NCBI RefSeq assembly: GCF_037975245.1
Contig: NC_092573.1
Coordinates: 15,336,001 to 15,400,000, forward strand
Reading direction: 5' to 3'
DNA length: 64,000 nt
Origin: Apostichopus japonicus
Lineage: Eukaryota > Echinodermata > Holothuroidea > Aspidochirotida > Stichopodidae
Notes under the pieces: model-generated
What the model was told of the DNA's origin: nothing
The model's database searches: none
Seen by the model: the letters and a program-made list of their open reading frames with translations, nothing else
In this document: positions 34,001 through 44,600 of the stretch, piece after piece
Layout: every line of letters starts with the position of its first letter
Position numbering within the stretch: position 1 is the first letter of the stretch
Program-made: the position numbers and the translations under genes

Positions 34001-34995
34001 GGAACCATTGCAACAGGAAATCATTTTATTAGACTGTGGATGTGTTGAGTCAGAGAGATGCACCATCATTTTACTAAGAATTTTATGCCTAGGGCCTGGT
34101 TGATGGGCTGGCTAATCTTTTTCTGACTTTCAGCTTCAGATTGACAGGTTTCAAGCTCAGTTGTGATTGGGTTTTTTTTTCCAAAGAATAGAGCTAAATT
34201 ACTCACATTGCCTTATTAATTCCCAAGCAAAAGAGCTAAATTACTCACAGTGCCTTATTAGCTCCAAGTAAAAGATCTAACTTACTTGCAGTGCTGTATT
34301 AATTCCCAAGGAAAAGAGCTAAATTACTCACAGTGCCTTATTAGCTTCAAGGGAAAGAGCTAAATTACTTGTGGTGCTTTATTATTTCCCAAGGAAAATA
34401 GCTAAATTACTTGCAGTGCTGTATTAATTCCCAAGGAAAAGAGCTAAATTACTCACAGTGCCTTATTAGCCCCAAGGGAAGGAGCTAAATTACTCACAGT
34501 GCCTTATTACTTCCAATTGAAAACATCTTGAAATAAGAGTAAAATGTAAGAAAGAACTAATAACAACTGTTACCAGTTTAGAGTGTAAATACAGTAGTTG
34601 TCTTCTATTAAAGGTTACATTCATGTATCTTAACATTCATGTATCTTAAGACATACTGTAGGTTATGATGCAGCAAGTCTCACCCTCCTTGGAAGCTGTT
34701 GAGGTGTTACCAGTTAAAGAGGTTTTATCTTCACGCTCAGCGTCAACCTTACTTCAAACGAATCTGTTGCATCAGCTATATTTCCAATTAGTCTAACAGG
34801 TGATGAAGTCAGGCTCAACTCCCTTGCATATTTTTGTGTAATGTTTTCTAGATTTATGCTCTGTCAGTTTTAACAGTACTATTTCATGACTTTATTTTCC
34901 AGGTTCAAGAGCTTCATACCGCCTTGGAGCAAGAGCGATCGAAAGTATCGTCTCTGAAAACAGACCTACAGAAAGCCCAAGAGAAGAGAAAGTAA
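21869..34995 (+). CDS. GKAP1: G kinase-anchoring protein 1 (nine exons, complete)
   Basis: GKAP1 binds cGMP-dependent protein kinase I-alpha at the Golgi in mammals. Joined exons: 21869-22063, 24528-24689, 25766-25843, 26614-26787, 27373-27480, 28967-29077, 30632-30695, 32741-32811, 34903-34995. They give 1056 nt, 351 codons plus stop, against about 366 in the human protein as I recall it. All junctions are GT-AG and in phase. Family signs in order: SRFDVLKV near the N-terminus, a Lys/Arg-rich stretch at residues 45-62 (KKRARKKKRQQQ), the acidic helix FEDDLQKAL at ~125, KVSLQEFL at ~175, coiled-coil segments at ~240-300, and the well-conserved GEMKDKAE and HTALEQERSKV near the C-terminus. The start is the ATG at 21869, whose context MAS matches the family; an in-frame ATG at 21812 would add 19 residues. 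An inverted dead copy of exons 6-7 lies upstream. Confidence 0.93.
22486..24076. mobile_element. TA-flanked inverted-repeat transposon in GKAP1 intron 1 (outer)
   Basis: Left end TAGAATACAGGGCCA is matched by the reverse complement at the right end (TGGCCCTGTATTCTA at 24062-24076), flanked by TA on both sides. Subterminal blocks with GCATCCGGATGCGCGG-like sequence are also inverted. An ~85-bp internal block (ATGTATGACGCCCTCTAAAA ...) occurs twice, near 22557 and 23833. No transposase was seen. The element was later split by another transposon at 22657-23734. Confidence 0.65.
22657..23734. mobile_element. hAT-type element nested in the outer transposon
   Basis: Terminal inverted repeats TAGTGTTTACACGGGT and TAGTGTTTGCACGGGT, with an 8-bp target duplication GTTTCCTC at 22649-22656 and 23735-23742. 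Just inside both ends are GGGTACCCG-rich segments. The interior has a tandem ~200-bp module (GTAGCCTAACACCACACTAA near 23265, 23398 and 23565). No coding region, so non-autonomous. Confidence 0.8.
24528..24689 (+). CDS. GKAP1: GKAP1 exon 2 (residues 66-119)
   Basis: Acceptor TTCATAG before 24528, donor GTAGCA after 24689, phase 0 on both sides. Ends in a Trp-containing stretch (SWKNRDVE) corresponding to the NWQEWRQRDE region of the mammalian protein. Confidence 0.85.
25766..25843 (+). CDS. GKAP1: GKAP1 exon 3 (residues 120-145)
   Basis: Acceptor TTTTCCAG, donor GTAAGT, 26 codons. Encodes FEDDLQKALIESK, the conserved acidic helix of the family. Confidence 0.9.
26040..26165 (-). repeat. Dispersed repeat joined to a (CATA)n run, copy 1
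   Basis: On the minus strand: a short ATGT/GTAT microsatellite, then TTTTAGATCCTCCTGCAAGC, AGGAACTCGCGAAGATGCC, GGCTTATCAAAGCC and AGTCTCTTAGATTCATATTA. The same order occurs at 52768-52905 on the plus strand. Located in GKAP1 intron 3. Confidence 0.8.
26614..26787 (+). CDS. GKAP1: GKAP1 exon 4 (residues 146-203)
   Basis: Acceptor CTGTTAAAG, donor GTGAGT, 58 codons. A Lys/Glu-rich stretch followed by KVSLQEFLSA, which aligns with the VSLKDF region of the mammalian protein. Confidence 0.9.
27373..27480 (+). CDS. GKAP1: GKAP1 exon 5 (residues 204-239)
   Basis: Acceptor CTCAAGCAG, donor GTAAGT, 36 codons. Contains DTFFKDIEKEA and a basic DNQRRKR end, matching the FFNRLEDDV ... KRREQ segment of the family. 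Confidence 0.88.
27677..28562. mobile_element. hAT-type element in GKAP1 intron 5
   Basis: 8-bp target duplication GTCAAAGG at 27669-27676 and 28563-28570. The ends are imperfect inverted repeats of the TAGCGTTCAACCGATTA type, rich in AATCGG motifs on both sides. No transposase visible. The interior includes a segment (AAGTTGGCCTGGCGTTTTGA) related to one at 33537 in intron 8. Confidence 0.75.
28967..29077 (+). CDS. GKAP1: GKAP1 exon 6 (residues 240-276)
   Basis: Acceptor CCACTCAG, donor GTAAAT, 37 codons. Heptad-like, charged coiled-coil sequence (ELSQKDEEITLLREEL). Present a second time, inverted, at 19042-19152. Confidence 0.88.
29462..29853. mobile_element. 392-bp hAT-type MITE in GKAP1 intron 6
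   Basis: Perfect 12-bp terminal inverted repeats CAGTGGCGGAGC/GCTCCGCCACTG and a perfect 8-bp target duplication ATTGAAAG at 29454-29461 and 29854-29861. The inverted partial copy of this intron (near 18110) has the uninterrupted site, a single ATTGAAAGG, which proves insertion after the duplication or loss by gene conversion. No open reading frame of note. Confidence 0.93.
30632..30695 (+). CDS. GKAP1: GKAP1 exon 7 (residues 277-297 plus one base)
   Basis: Acceptor CCTTGGCAG, donor GTAAGT. Ends with one base of a split ATG (Met) codon completed by exon 8. Encodes KKRNKQL and AQGE, matching the KARNAQL ... QEGE motif of the family. Confidence 0.9.
30757..31745 (+). repeat. 52-53-bp minisatellite in GKAP1 intron 7 (~19 units)
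   Basis: Units AGTATATGAACACACCAGTG ... GATAGCCATGTGTTGTATTG. A seven-unit block at about 31052-31306 recurs 367 bp later at 31419-31673, so longer blocks were duplicated within the array. The reverse-complement counterpart is at 16730-17140. Confidence 0.92.
32741..32811 (+). CDS. GKAP1: GKAP1 exon 8 (residues 298-321)
   Basis: Acceptor TTGTTTTTAG, donor GTAGGT. Encodes MKDKAEVLRQLEE, one of the most conserved family motifs. Absent from the inverted partial copy. Confidence 0.92.
34190..34515 (+). repeat. ~43-bp tandem repeat in GKAP1 intron 8
   Basis: About seven imperfect copies around GAGCTAAATTACTCACAGTG followed by CCTTATTAGCTCCAAG or TGTATTAATTCCCAAGG. Two sub-variants alternate. Confidence 0.85.
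34903..34995 (+). CDS. GKAP1: GKAP1 exon 9 (residues 322-351 and stop)
   Basis: Acceptor TTTTCCAG, stop TAA at 34993-34995. Encodes HTALEQERSKV, nearly identical to the mammalian motif, then a short Lys-rich end. Confidence 0.92.
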   Translation, partial: VQELHTALEQERSKVSSLKTDLQKAQEKRK

Positions 34996-35140
34996 AGAAC
35001 TGATGATGATGATGTGTGGGAACATGCTGGTTATGTTTGTGAACTGAAATGATCTGAAGTAGACAACATTGTGGCTGATCTTTGCTACAGAGAGTTGTAC
35101 TAGGTAATTCAAGATGGAATTTAGTTACGGATCAGTTTCC

Positions 35141-35146
35141 AATAAA
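35141..35146 (+). terminator. Candidate GKAP1 polyadenylation signal
   Basis: AATAAA 146 nt downstream of the GKAP1 stop codon, in an AT-rich 3' region. Confidence 0.55.
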
Positions 35147-35519
35147 CTCATAACAGTTAGATGATGTCTGAGGGAAGAAAGCCAAAATCTCCTTATAGTT
35201 ACCAAATGTATGGACATTTCTATGGAAGCACCCCCTTGTGTTTGATTGCTACTTTGTAGGAATTTAAAAGGTGTTCCTCGTGTTATACAAAATAAGATTT
35301 CAATTAACTAAGAGCCTTTCCGAGGTTGTGACTCTGTCAGATGTGACGCCAGAAAACTTGTGTTACAAATAGTAACTTCTTGTTTAGTGAAGGATGGATT
35401 AGAATATTAATGTTTTTTAATATTGGGAAGTAGCTTAAATAATTAGCTGCATTTATTTTTGAGAATGTAACTAGAAACAAACAAAAATGAATTTCAATGC
35501 AAAAAGAGGTTTTTTGTTC

Positions 35520-36290
35520 ACATTGTGTGCCAATCGTACAGTGAAGGAGCAGTATCGTAATAGCTGTCACCCAAATTGTAAGTCCCATTGAATGCCACAC
35601 ATACAGTGAAGAAGAAGGAATAAGTGAGGGCAGTATTGTAACATATGTCACCCAAATTGTAAGTCCCATTGAATGCTACACATACAGTGAAGAAGAAGGT
35701 AGAAGTGAGGGCAGCATTGTAATAGATGTCCTAATTTGTAAGTCCCATTGAATGCTGCACAAACAGTGAAGAAGAAGGTAGAAGTGAGGGCAGCATTGTA
35801 ATAGATATCCTAATTTGTAAGTCCCATTGAATGCTGCACATACAGTGAAGAAGATGGTATAATTGAGGGCAGCATTGTAATAGATGTCACAATGTGTAAG
35901 TCCCATTGAATGCTGCACATACAGTGAAGAAGATGGTATAATTGAGGGCAGCATTGAAATAGATATCCTAATTTGTAAGTCCCATTGAATGCTGCACAAA
36001 CAGTGAAGAAGATGGTATAAGTGAGTGCAGCATTGAAATAGATGTCCTAATTTGTAAGTCCCATTGAATGCTGCACATACAGTGAAGAAGATGGTATAAT
36101 TGAGGGCAGCATTGTAATAGATGTCACAATGTGTAAGTCCCATTGAATGTTGCACATACAGTGAAGAAGATGGTATAATTGAGGGCAGCATTGTAATAGA
36201 TGTCACAATGTGTAAATCCCATTGAATGTTGCACATACAGTGAAGAAGATGGTATAAGTGAGGGCAGCGTTGTAATAGCATTTAAGACCA
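35520..36290 (+). repeat. 79-bp tandem repeat downstream of GKAP1 (~10 units)
   Basis: Units with GTCCCATTGAATGCTGCACA, TACAGTGAAGAAGATGGTAT and GAGGGCAGCATTGTAATAG. GTCCCATTGAATG recurs about every 79 bp. A 201-codon minus-strand frame through it is a by-product of the repeat. Confidence 0.92.
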
Positions 36291-37399
36291 ATCATACCTG
36301 AAGATTTCAGACGTTTTCTAAGGGCAGTGTTGTAATATGTCACCTAGATGGCCCCCCATTGGTATGGGGAATTTTCTTAAGAAGTACCACGAGAGTTTAC
36401 ATTACATTGTCAAGTTTTATTACACACGGTTTGTGACAGTTCTTTAGTTCGCTAGATACTTTGCATTTACCTTTTGTTTGTTGAGGCTAATTGTTCAGCC
36501 CATTTTTTTTACTATTAATGACTTTTTATAGGAACATTGTGTCAACAAGTTGTAACTGGTTGTACTTTGTTGTGTTTTTGCCACCTGGTCATAATAGTAG
36601 TTACATGTTAATGTAATTAAGAACCATTACCAAAGTTTCATCTGACCTCAAGATTTCTGTCAAGATATCTGCACAGCAAAGATAGGACAAGAACATATTC
36701 AGTATTCAAGATGATATTCCATGTTCTATGATAAAATCTCTATAAAGAATACACAGTGTAAACGAAGATCAAGGTGGCACTAACAGTGTCTTGTGATATT
36801 TTTTAAAATATGTGCAGCAAGCAAGAACACCCACAATTGAGGTTTCCCTCGAATTCTAACATATAAGAGAACCTAAAGTTATGTCATTTATTGTTTTACT
36901 TCTTGAATCTTAGTGTAGTTAACAAAACTGGTCCTTGGAAATTATGGGGTCGTAGTCCTCCTACTGCACGTAAAAACTGTTTTAACCTTTGTTAAGTTGG
37001 GAGGCATTCCATTGTGTGTCATCATTTTCAGACATTTCAAAAGACATGAAAAGTTACTATTTCTCTCATTTGGTTTCTCATTTGTTGAGTTCAAGTTATT
37101 GACTGAGTCCATGCTCCAAGAGAACAGAAGTTTGGCCTTTACAATTGGTATGATCAATAGTTTCAATGGATCCCAATAGTTGTGAACATGTGCTTAAGAC
37201 ATTGTGTGGTGTTTAAAGAAAAAAACCTGAAATCCTCATATTTCAGTCATGTTGAATTCTGGATGATTTCAGTGTATTAAGTATGAACTTTTACCAACAA
37301 CCTGCTGACGTTTTTGTATAGTGAAATCTTTTGGTTTCAGAACAAAACAATTGGTCATCACCTTCAGAGAAAATATTCTAATTACTCAAACAGAAAAAC

Positions 37400-40300
37400 A
37401 AAAATAACCTTGAATGTCCCTTGCCTATTTATTTGGCTCATATGGACTGTCCCCAGAAAGCTACAATATATTGTAAGTCATAGAATGACTCATTGGAAGG
37501 CCATAACCCTAGAAATAACTTCCAAGATGCTAGGAAAATACAAGAATTGTGTGAAATGAAAATAGGATATATAATTAAAGTTTTCATTGTTTGATCACTG
37601 ATGACCTCATAAGTGAACTTTGACCCCCATCAAAAACTACTAACGGGTAGTGTGTATATGGGTGACACAGTCTTTGGGTTTGTGGTTGAGTTCTTGTCTC
37701 CTTTCATGAACGGAACCTTCAGCTGGCTAAAAGGAAAGAAAAAAATGAAGGCCAAGCATATGGATCAAGAAAAAAAAAACAGTTGTTTATTGAAATGGCC
37801 AAATGTGAAGTAATATAATATTATCTTATTATTGTACTCAATTCTTATCAATCAGTTTGCATAGAACTAAATACCGCCATACAGTGTTCATTCACTCCTT
37901 AAATTTGTTAAATGGGTTTGGTGGCTGAATTGATATGTTAGCTCAATTACGTACTACAGAAAGTCTCCATTGCTGTCCGGTGCATCTATGTGATTTTTCC
38001 ACTGGAAAACTTTGACATAGTACTTACCCTTACTAGTTATTCATTTGCTCATTGACAGAGATTTCCTTCTTCAGAATTCACAAGTGGTTTGTGTGTGTGT
38101 GGAGGGAGGAAGGGGGGGGGGGCAGGGTTAATTAAAATGGAACCTTTACCCACGTGAAAATATTAAAAATACAGGGGGAGCGTCCACGCAGTTGTAAAAT
38201 TTCGGATGAAAAAAAAACATTTACAGAAAGTAAATAGAAACTTAAGTATTAATCTTGCAAAAAGTAGACAAAAATTCTAGATAAAAGTTCATTATGAAAT
38301 GTCGCTAATTTCGACTTGTTCCTAATAATTCGACATTTATATCGGAAATCTTTGAGTAAACAAAAAATAATGCAGAGTTCACAGTTACTCCCAGTTATCA
38401 AAAACAACATTGAGAAATTCTACAAGCATGTGCTTTATACAGTATTACCAGACAACGAGGTCTTACGTAACACGTGTCCTCTAGAAAGCACACTGTTGGA
38501 TGTAGCTTACATAACAAGCTCTTACATTTACTCCTGGCAACCTCATATTATTTTTAAGCTTTTCATGTTGCTGCCAATGACGAGATTGTAAATAATCATT
38601 ATATAATGACATCCAGTTCCAATAATGCTGTTTAAAAAGACTGGGTATTTCTCGTAGTGATCTTAAAACGGAATTGCTTCCGTTGTACAACAAATATTAC
38701 CAGTAGTATTTCTTTATAAAGCAAATGGAAACACAGGAAAGGGAAAGAGATAACGAAAGCACCTTTATTGTAATAACACATTATACGGCAGATCGTAAGT
38801 TGTCATGAAGATCTCTGATATAAGAAGGTACAAACAAATTTCAATTATGTTTTGTCTTGAGAAAATTTTCTGATAAGATAATTACAAAAAAATTAAATAA
38901 GATAAGAATTTTTTATCATTATCATCATCGTCGTCAACGTCGTCGTCATCATCACAGTATCTAAGTATGACTATAGTCAGCCGTCGTGGTCTGAGGGAGA
39001 GTATGGAGATACAAGCTATTCAGGTACTATAAGAATGGCTACAGGCGCAATGTCAGCTTCCGTGGTGTGAGGGAGAGATTGAGGATATAATCCAGGTACC
39101 CATTTTTAGAGTCAGAGAATTAAGTTTTAATTAACGTTTGAATTGACTTTCATGACACCATAAATGCTCTACCCTCTGTTTCGATTTCGAATTTTAGACA
39201 AGAAGAGGTTAAGGGAAATGGTTTCCCCACTCCTTTAAGAAATATTTGTTTCGGTTAGGGCTAAAATGCAAAATGGTGCTATAATTTCCATTAATTTAAC
39301 TATATATGTGTAGTACTTGCTAGTGTTTACGATTGCACGTGCGTGCAATGTCTCACTGTCCCCGTTTCGTCCCCAAGAAGTTCTGTTGGGGGAGGGAGTA
39401 CTCTTCCCTATGCCCCCTCTGGCTACTCCACTGTATGTATACTATAAGCTTATATGAATATACGAAGCAAATGTCAAAATGTAAAAGCAATTTGAGACGT
39501 CGAATTGTTAACGGAATAACGTTATTTTCAAAGGAAATGAATAGCTCTTAAAGACCAAAGAAAATGAGTAGTAGTAAATGCAATCGTGTGGAATGCTGGA
39601 TAAAACAGACACGCCTATCATTATCTCATATCGGCCAAAAAATATAAAAAAAAAACCCAAACGATATATGCAAGTTTGCGATTTTTTTTAAAAGAACATA
39701 TAGCAAAGTTTACTTAAGTAGCTTTAGTCACCATTGCATAAGATTTTGGAGAAAAATTTCCGATTGTCTTCCAAATTGCGTCATTTGAGTACTTATATTA
39801 GATGTCACATGGATAGTCATATATGTGTGATAAAGAAAGGAAACTGAATACATATTCACTAAGTAACACATTAAATGACGAGTTGTTACTCTCTTCTCCG
39901 TTTCTTACATAAAGCTATAAGATCAAGAGTATAGGCCGAGTATTTGATAAACAAGATAGAATTATCGTAATAATCAGAATATAAATACAGAATGTAATGA
40001 TAATAGATATTCCTCAACAAAATATTGTAGTTATAGAATGCAAACGTTGAAAGAAGTCAAACAATCCTAAATTTCATTCTCTGCCGTAGCAATATGGCTG
40101 AATAGATACATTTCCTGTTTTTCACGATGATTACATCCTGTTAGTCTTAAAACGCTCATTCAAAACATTGAGAAATGTATCAAGGAATGTTAAAATGATA
40201 AGAAAAATCAAATGAACATGTGAACGAAAGGTTATCACTGATTTTTGTTGTTCTATATTGTTTGTAAAATCTAATCCTCGCATAGTCGTGTTGTGTTTAC

Positions 40301-41140
40301 AAAACAGAGAGAAAAGCTACGAATGGTTGGTTAGTATGCTTAGTATGGTTCTATATCTAAAGGTTGGGTGTAAGCCCTGGGTTGATTTAGAACTGTTGTC
40401 CACTTTCTCCTATTTCCAAATCCTGCATATTTGACCCTGATGAGTGTCTGATGCTTAAAGGGCCATGTCCCGAAATTGAAAGTAGTTTATAGAAATGTTA
40501 CATGGACTGATATTAAATGTTTCTAAAGTGATACAAAATATCAAAATTAGTTCCTTACCTAAAGTCATCCTTTAAATATATGTTAGATCATAATTAACAT
40601 CGATACCGACACAATGACCGTTGATTCATTGCAAATTAGCTCATAGCACACGCTCCTGCCTGAGTGAGTATATACTATGTTTAATTAAAACCTATTCGAC
40701 GAAAGAGGCATACTGACAAATTTGGAAAGTGGTAAAGGAATACTTTAGTAAATACGAACTCGGTCTGAGTGAAATCAGACCTAAATATCCTTTGCTGTAA
40801 AGGTATACACTACAGTCCTAACAGTTTTAGCGCGAAAACATCGATAACGTTGGTTGTTCATTTCCTGACCTTTTGATTAGTTTATATCTACCCCCTCGTC
40901 CTTCGGCGGATGTACCACCAGTCCACCAACATGAAGTACATTATAGAAACCCATATGGGCCACGCCTTAAACGCCACTTCCGTTTTTTAATCTCATATGG
41001 CTGATATAAAAAATTTAAAAAGTCATCATGCCTCTGCCATTATATTAAGTTCATTCGTGTCTAGTTTTTTAGAGTATTGTTGCCACTCAGAAAAATTAAA
41101 ACCATTTTGGGAAACTTTCATGAGATTGTATTAATTCTGA
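37400..41140. other. Intergenic region; no gene seen
   Basis: AT-rich DNA between the end of the GKAP1-side duplication and the 3' end of the minus-strand death-fold gene. It contains a G run near 38110, an ATC/GTC trinucleotide patch at 38920-38955, and a two-copy ~80-bp repeat at 38980-39075 (GTCGTGGTCTGAGGGAGAG and CCGTGGTGTGAGGGAGAG). Short open frames here have no supporting features. Confidence 0.5.
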
Positions 41141-41143
41141 ATT

Positions 41144-41149
41144 TTTATT
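41144..41149 (-). terminator. Candidate polyadenylation signal of the ZU5-UPA gene
   Basis: AATAAA on the minus strand (TTTATT on plus), ~200 nt after the stop codon. Confidence 0.45.
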
Positions 41150-41352
41150 TCGAAAATGTTATTGCGATAATTCTACTAAATGTTTAGAATTTCATGTATT
41201 TGACAATTTGAATCTTCAAGCAGGGCTTTTCTTCTCGTATTTTCCAACTTCGAAAAGTGTTTACGATGTTTGCGAATCTTTCCAATTTATTGCAAGTTTT
41301 TTGCAAGTTTAAAAGTGATTGCAATACTTCTCGTTCATTTGTTTTTTGCAGT

Positions 41353-41690
41353 TCATCGATAACTTTCTTTGATCAATGTGCATTTGTGTCCAAGAAATAA
41401 AGACGATTTCGTTTCTAATCCTTGATGCTCCTTACGAAATCTTTTTAGTAACTGACTAAGATTCTTAAACTGTAGATCTTTCAATATTTTAGAAAATTTC
41501 CTGACATTATTTTTACCAAATAAACCTTGCTTTTCTAATTCAGAAATCAAGGTTAATCCTGGCGTCACATCTTTATCCAGTAAGTCTTGAAAAGCTACTG
41601 CAAGATCCGATAGACGTGCAATTATTATGCTGTCTTTTCTGGTTAGTTTGTCTGATACTTGTACCTTCAGGTTCCCAAATGGATCTGGTG
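41353..41690 (-). CDS. Terminal exon: death-fold module 2 and stop
   Basis: Acceptor GTTTTCACAG; stop TGA at 41353-41355. Encodes KLTRKDSIIIARLSDLAVAF, TPGLTLISELEKQGLF and FSKILKDLQFKNLSQLLKRF, which align along their length with module 1, then a ~30-residue tail. The two modules probably arose by exon duplication. Confidence 0.75.
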
Positions 41691-44600
41691 CTGTGAAAAC
41701 AAAAACAAACACGTGGAGGAGAGCGTTAGTGCGTTATGCGTCGGTAGAGTTAACAGGTTAGTAACAAAATGGACGTGCGATCTAAGAATTGTACCAGGAT
41801 TGCGTTCTGGTCAGTTTATATAGTTTGTGTCCTTAGGCAAGGCGCTTAATGACACTTGCCTAAGTTCACCCAGGTGTATGACTGCGGACCTACAATGTTA
41901 CTCAGTTCCGTGCCGAAAATGAAATGTCGAAATTTCATCGAAATGACCCCGATAGCGACATCAAATAAAACAAAAATGGTTTTGTGTAACGCCTCCACCG
42001 GCCGGCTTGAGTCCATCACGTTTTTGAAAGCGTATAGGCTAGGCCTTATTCTTCTTGCAACATGAAAACTGACTTTCGTGTTTATATCACCAAAATAACC
42101 AAAATACCATGGTAATGTTCATATTTTGAAAAGGCCTAAAACCTGCGTGCAGCACAGTCACAGTGCATAGCAACTATATCGGTCGCATCCTGTACTCCAC
42201 CATGGATCAGCACCCGGCTGATTATGTAATCATATCACTAATCTTCATACACGTTTTACATTCAAGCAAGTTAAGATGGCGCATGTATCGTCAGATCGTC
42301 GAAACAACGCAACCATATACGAGTTGTTGGTTACATAATTGTGTTGAAGATTGGCATAAATAGAATTATATTTTACGTATTAACAGAAAGACAGACAGGA
42401 AGAAAGAGGGCTCTATCTTTATTGGCTGCAGTGTAAACATCTGCTCCATTGGGTAGAGTGTTTGGTGGAAACATACCATTACCGGTTTGCATAGGCCCTA
42501 TGACATTTAAAACTGTCTTTTTATGCAGTGAGCGTTATGTCTGCAACCATAACAATTTCTGACGAAGCCATTAGGGGTTCCGAGAATTAAGATGCAGGTC
42601 GCTCTACATAGGGAGTGTCTGTGTATTGCACTGTTTTCCTTACTATTCGTATATTTCTCAGAAAATAGAAACTTCTTAGGGAGGTAAGACTGCAAATAGT
42701 CATGCAAACATATTCTTGTTTGGCGTACATGTGAACACGTTGAGCACTTGAACACAGTTACCAATGCAGTTTCGATTTAAATGTAATTGTGTACGATCTA
42801 AATTTACAGTATCAGCTAACAGTTACATCACCTACCTTGTACATTAGAACGTGTGGTGTTCATTATGTCTGGAAAATCAGTCTCAATCTGAAAGCAAGAA
42901 GAAGGACACAAGTGATAAAGTATGAATCTGTGCGAAATATGACAAATAAAAAAAGTCGTACGATAAAGGCACCCGATATTGTAATTAATATGTGAAAGTG
43001 ACACCCATCTGGGGGGCTAACTTTAAAGGATAATCAAAACAAATAAAACGCACAGGCAACACCATCTGGAAGACATGCTTTAAGGTGAGAAGCACCTCAG
43101 CTTGCTGTATATGTATTTATATATGTGTGTATGTATGTATGTATGTATGTATGTATGTATGTATGTATGTATGTATGTATGTATGTATGTATGTATGTAT
43201 GTATGTATGTATGTATGTATGTATGTATGTATGTATGTATGTATGTATGTATGTATGTATGTATGTACTGACAGACCTATGTATACGAGGACATTTTCCT
43301 CTACAGGCCTATACATATGAGGACAATTGAAAAATGTGAGGACAAATTTCGTGTCCTCACATTCTAAGTACCTTTAACTGACCCCCCAGGGGTTGATCAA
43401 CACTGCTATGGACTTATCTCGAATGTGTCCATATTTAGTACTTTTCCAATACCTGGTGTATACTGAATGTATGCTAAAATATATATAGCGCCCTCTATTT
43501 ATGTATACCTCTACAAATATATACTTGTGAGGACATTTACAATATCCGAGGACAAATTTAAGCTAGAACCTATCCCCAGGCTATCAATACTCTATCAATA
43601 CCAAAAAAGGAAAATAGTAATGATAATAAAGTTGTGACGACCAAAACAATAACAATAGCACCAAAATAATATTAATATATTATATTACTAATATATATAT
43701 ATGTAACATGACTGACATATTAAATGTAAAAATAATATGCAAGATGATGAAAGTAATTATAATGATGATGAGGAGGAGCATGAAGAGAAGGATGTATTCC
43801 AACTTTATTTACCTATGAAGAATGATTAATGTAAACATTTCTCTCATTTTATATAGCAGTGGATATGGACCCATATTTACATGTTATACAATGTAAGATT
43901 ATTGGAATGCGGGGAGAACATGACATACACTTTAACATAGACGTGCACTGCACTTTAAAAGTGAACATGAAGAAAGGAACAGAAATAAAAAGACAGAATA
44001 TGGCATCTTCCATTCAATACCCAATTTCTTTTGTGATAAGGTTTTGGAGCACAGAAAGTCGTCAAAAGTTCAAACTTATCAAATTGACTTTTAGTCTAAT
44101 CATTCCCTCGAGACTCATCCTCAACCATTTGCTTTGCTCCCTGCTCATGCAGCATGATATATACGTTTAATATGACCAAACATAGCAGAAGTAATCATAT
44201 TTACAATCGTCATTCCTGCTTCTGCAATTTTAATACCTAGTCTTGTGTGCAGTCAAACCAGCAACATGTACTCGATATTATTTTAAAAACTCCAATCCCA
44301 CCCCCATTCGGCCATGCTATTTTTAATTTGATTGGGGAGGTTCCTATGCCCTCCCCACCTGGCATCGCCTTTGAGCATTTAGTGCTTGCTCTCAGTGCAG
44401 GGTTTCGGTTGTCTTGTTTAACTCCAACAACCTATTTTGCATGCCCCACCCCCATGAAAATCTTTAGAACCTCAGTGGTGCCAAGTGATGGCAGGGTTCC
44501 CCTTGTACGATTTTTTTCGTTTCCCTATTTCTCTCCGCATCGTCCGTCATATTATGATTTTAATGCACTTGATGTATGCCACTCATATAAAGTCATACCC

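Larger units (their letters stand above)
28905..37395 (+). repeat. Inverted duplication, working copy side
   Basis: This interval matches 15960-19200 in reverse orientation, except for ~4.9 kb around exons 8-9 and the MITE at 29462. Together the two arms flank about 9.7 kb holding the retroelement fragment, the SINE pair and GKAP1 exons 1-5. The right end of the match is near 37395 (shared sequence TTTCAGAGAAAATATTCTAA, then divergence). Confidence 0.8.

Noticed and set aside
35676-36281. 201-codon minus-strand open frame
   Set aside because: Translation of the 79-bp tandem repeat; no family features beyond periodic Cys and His.
43080-43330. MYVC/HTYI repeat proteins on both strands
   Set aside because: Low-complexity translation of a GTAT microsatellite; the same holds for 52391-52837.
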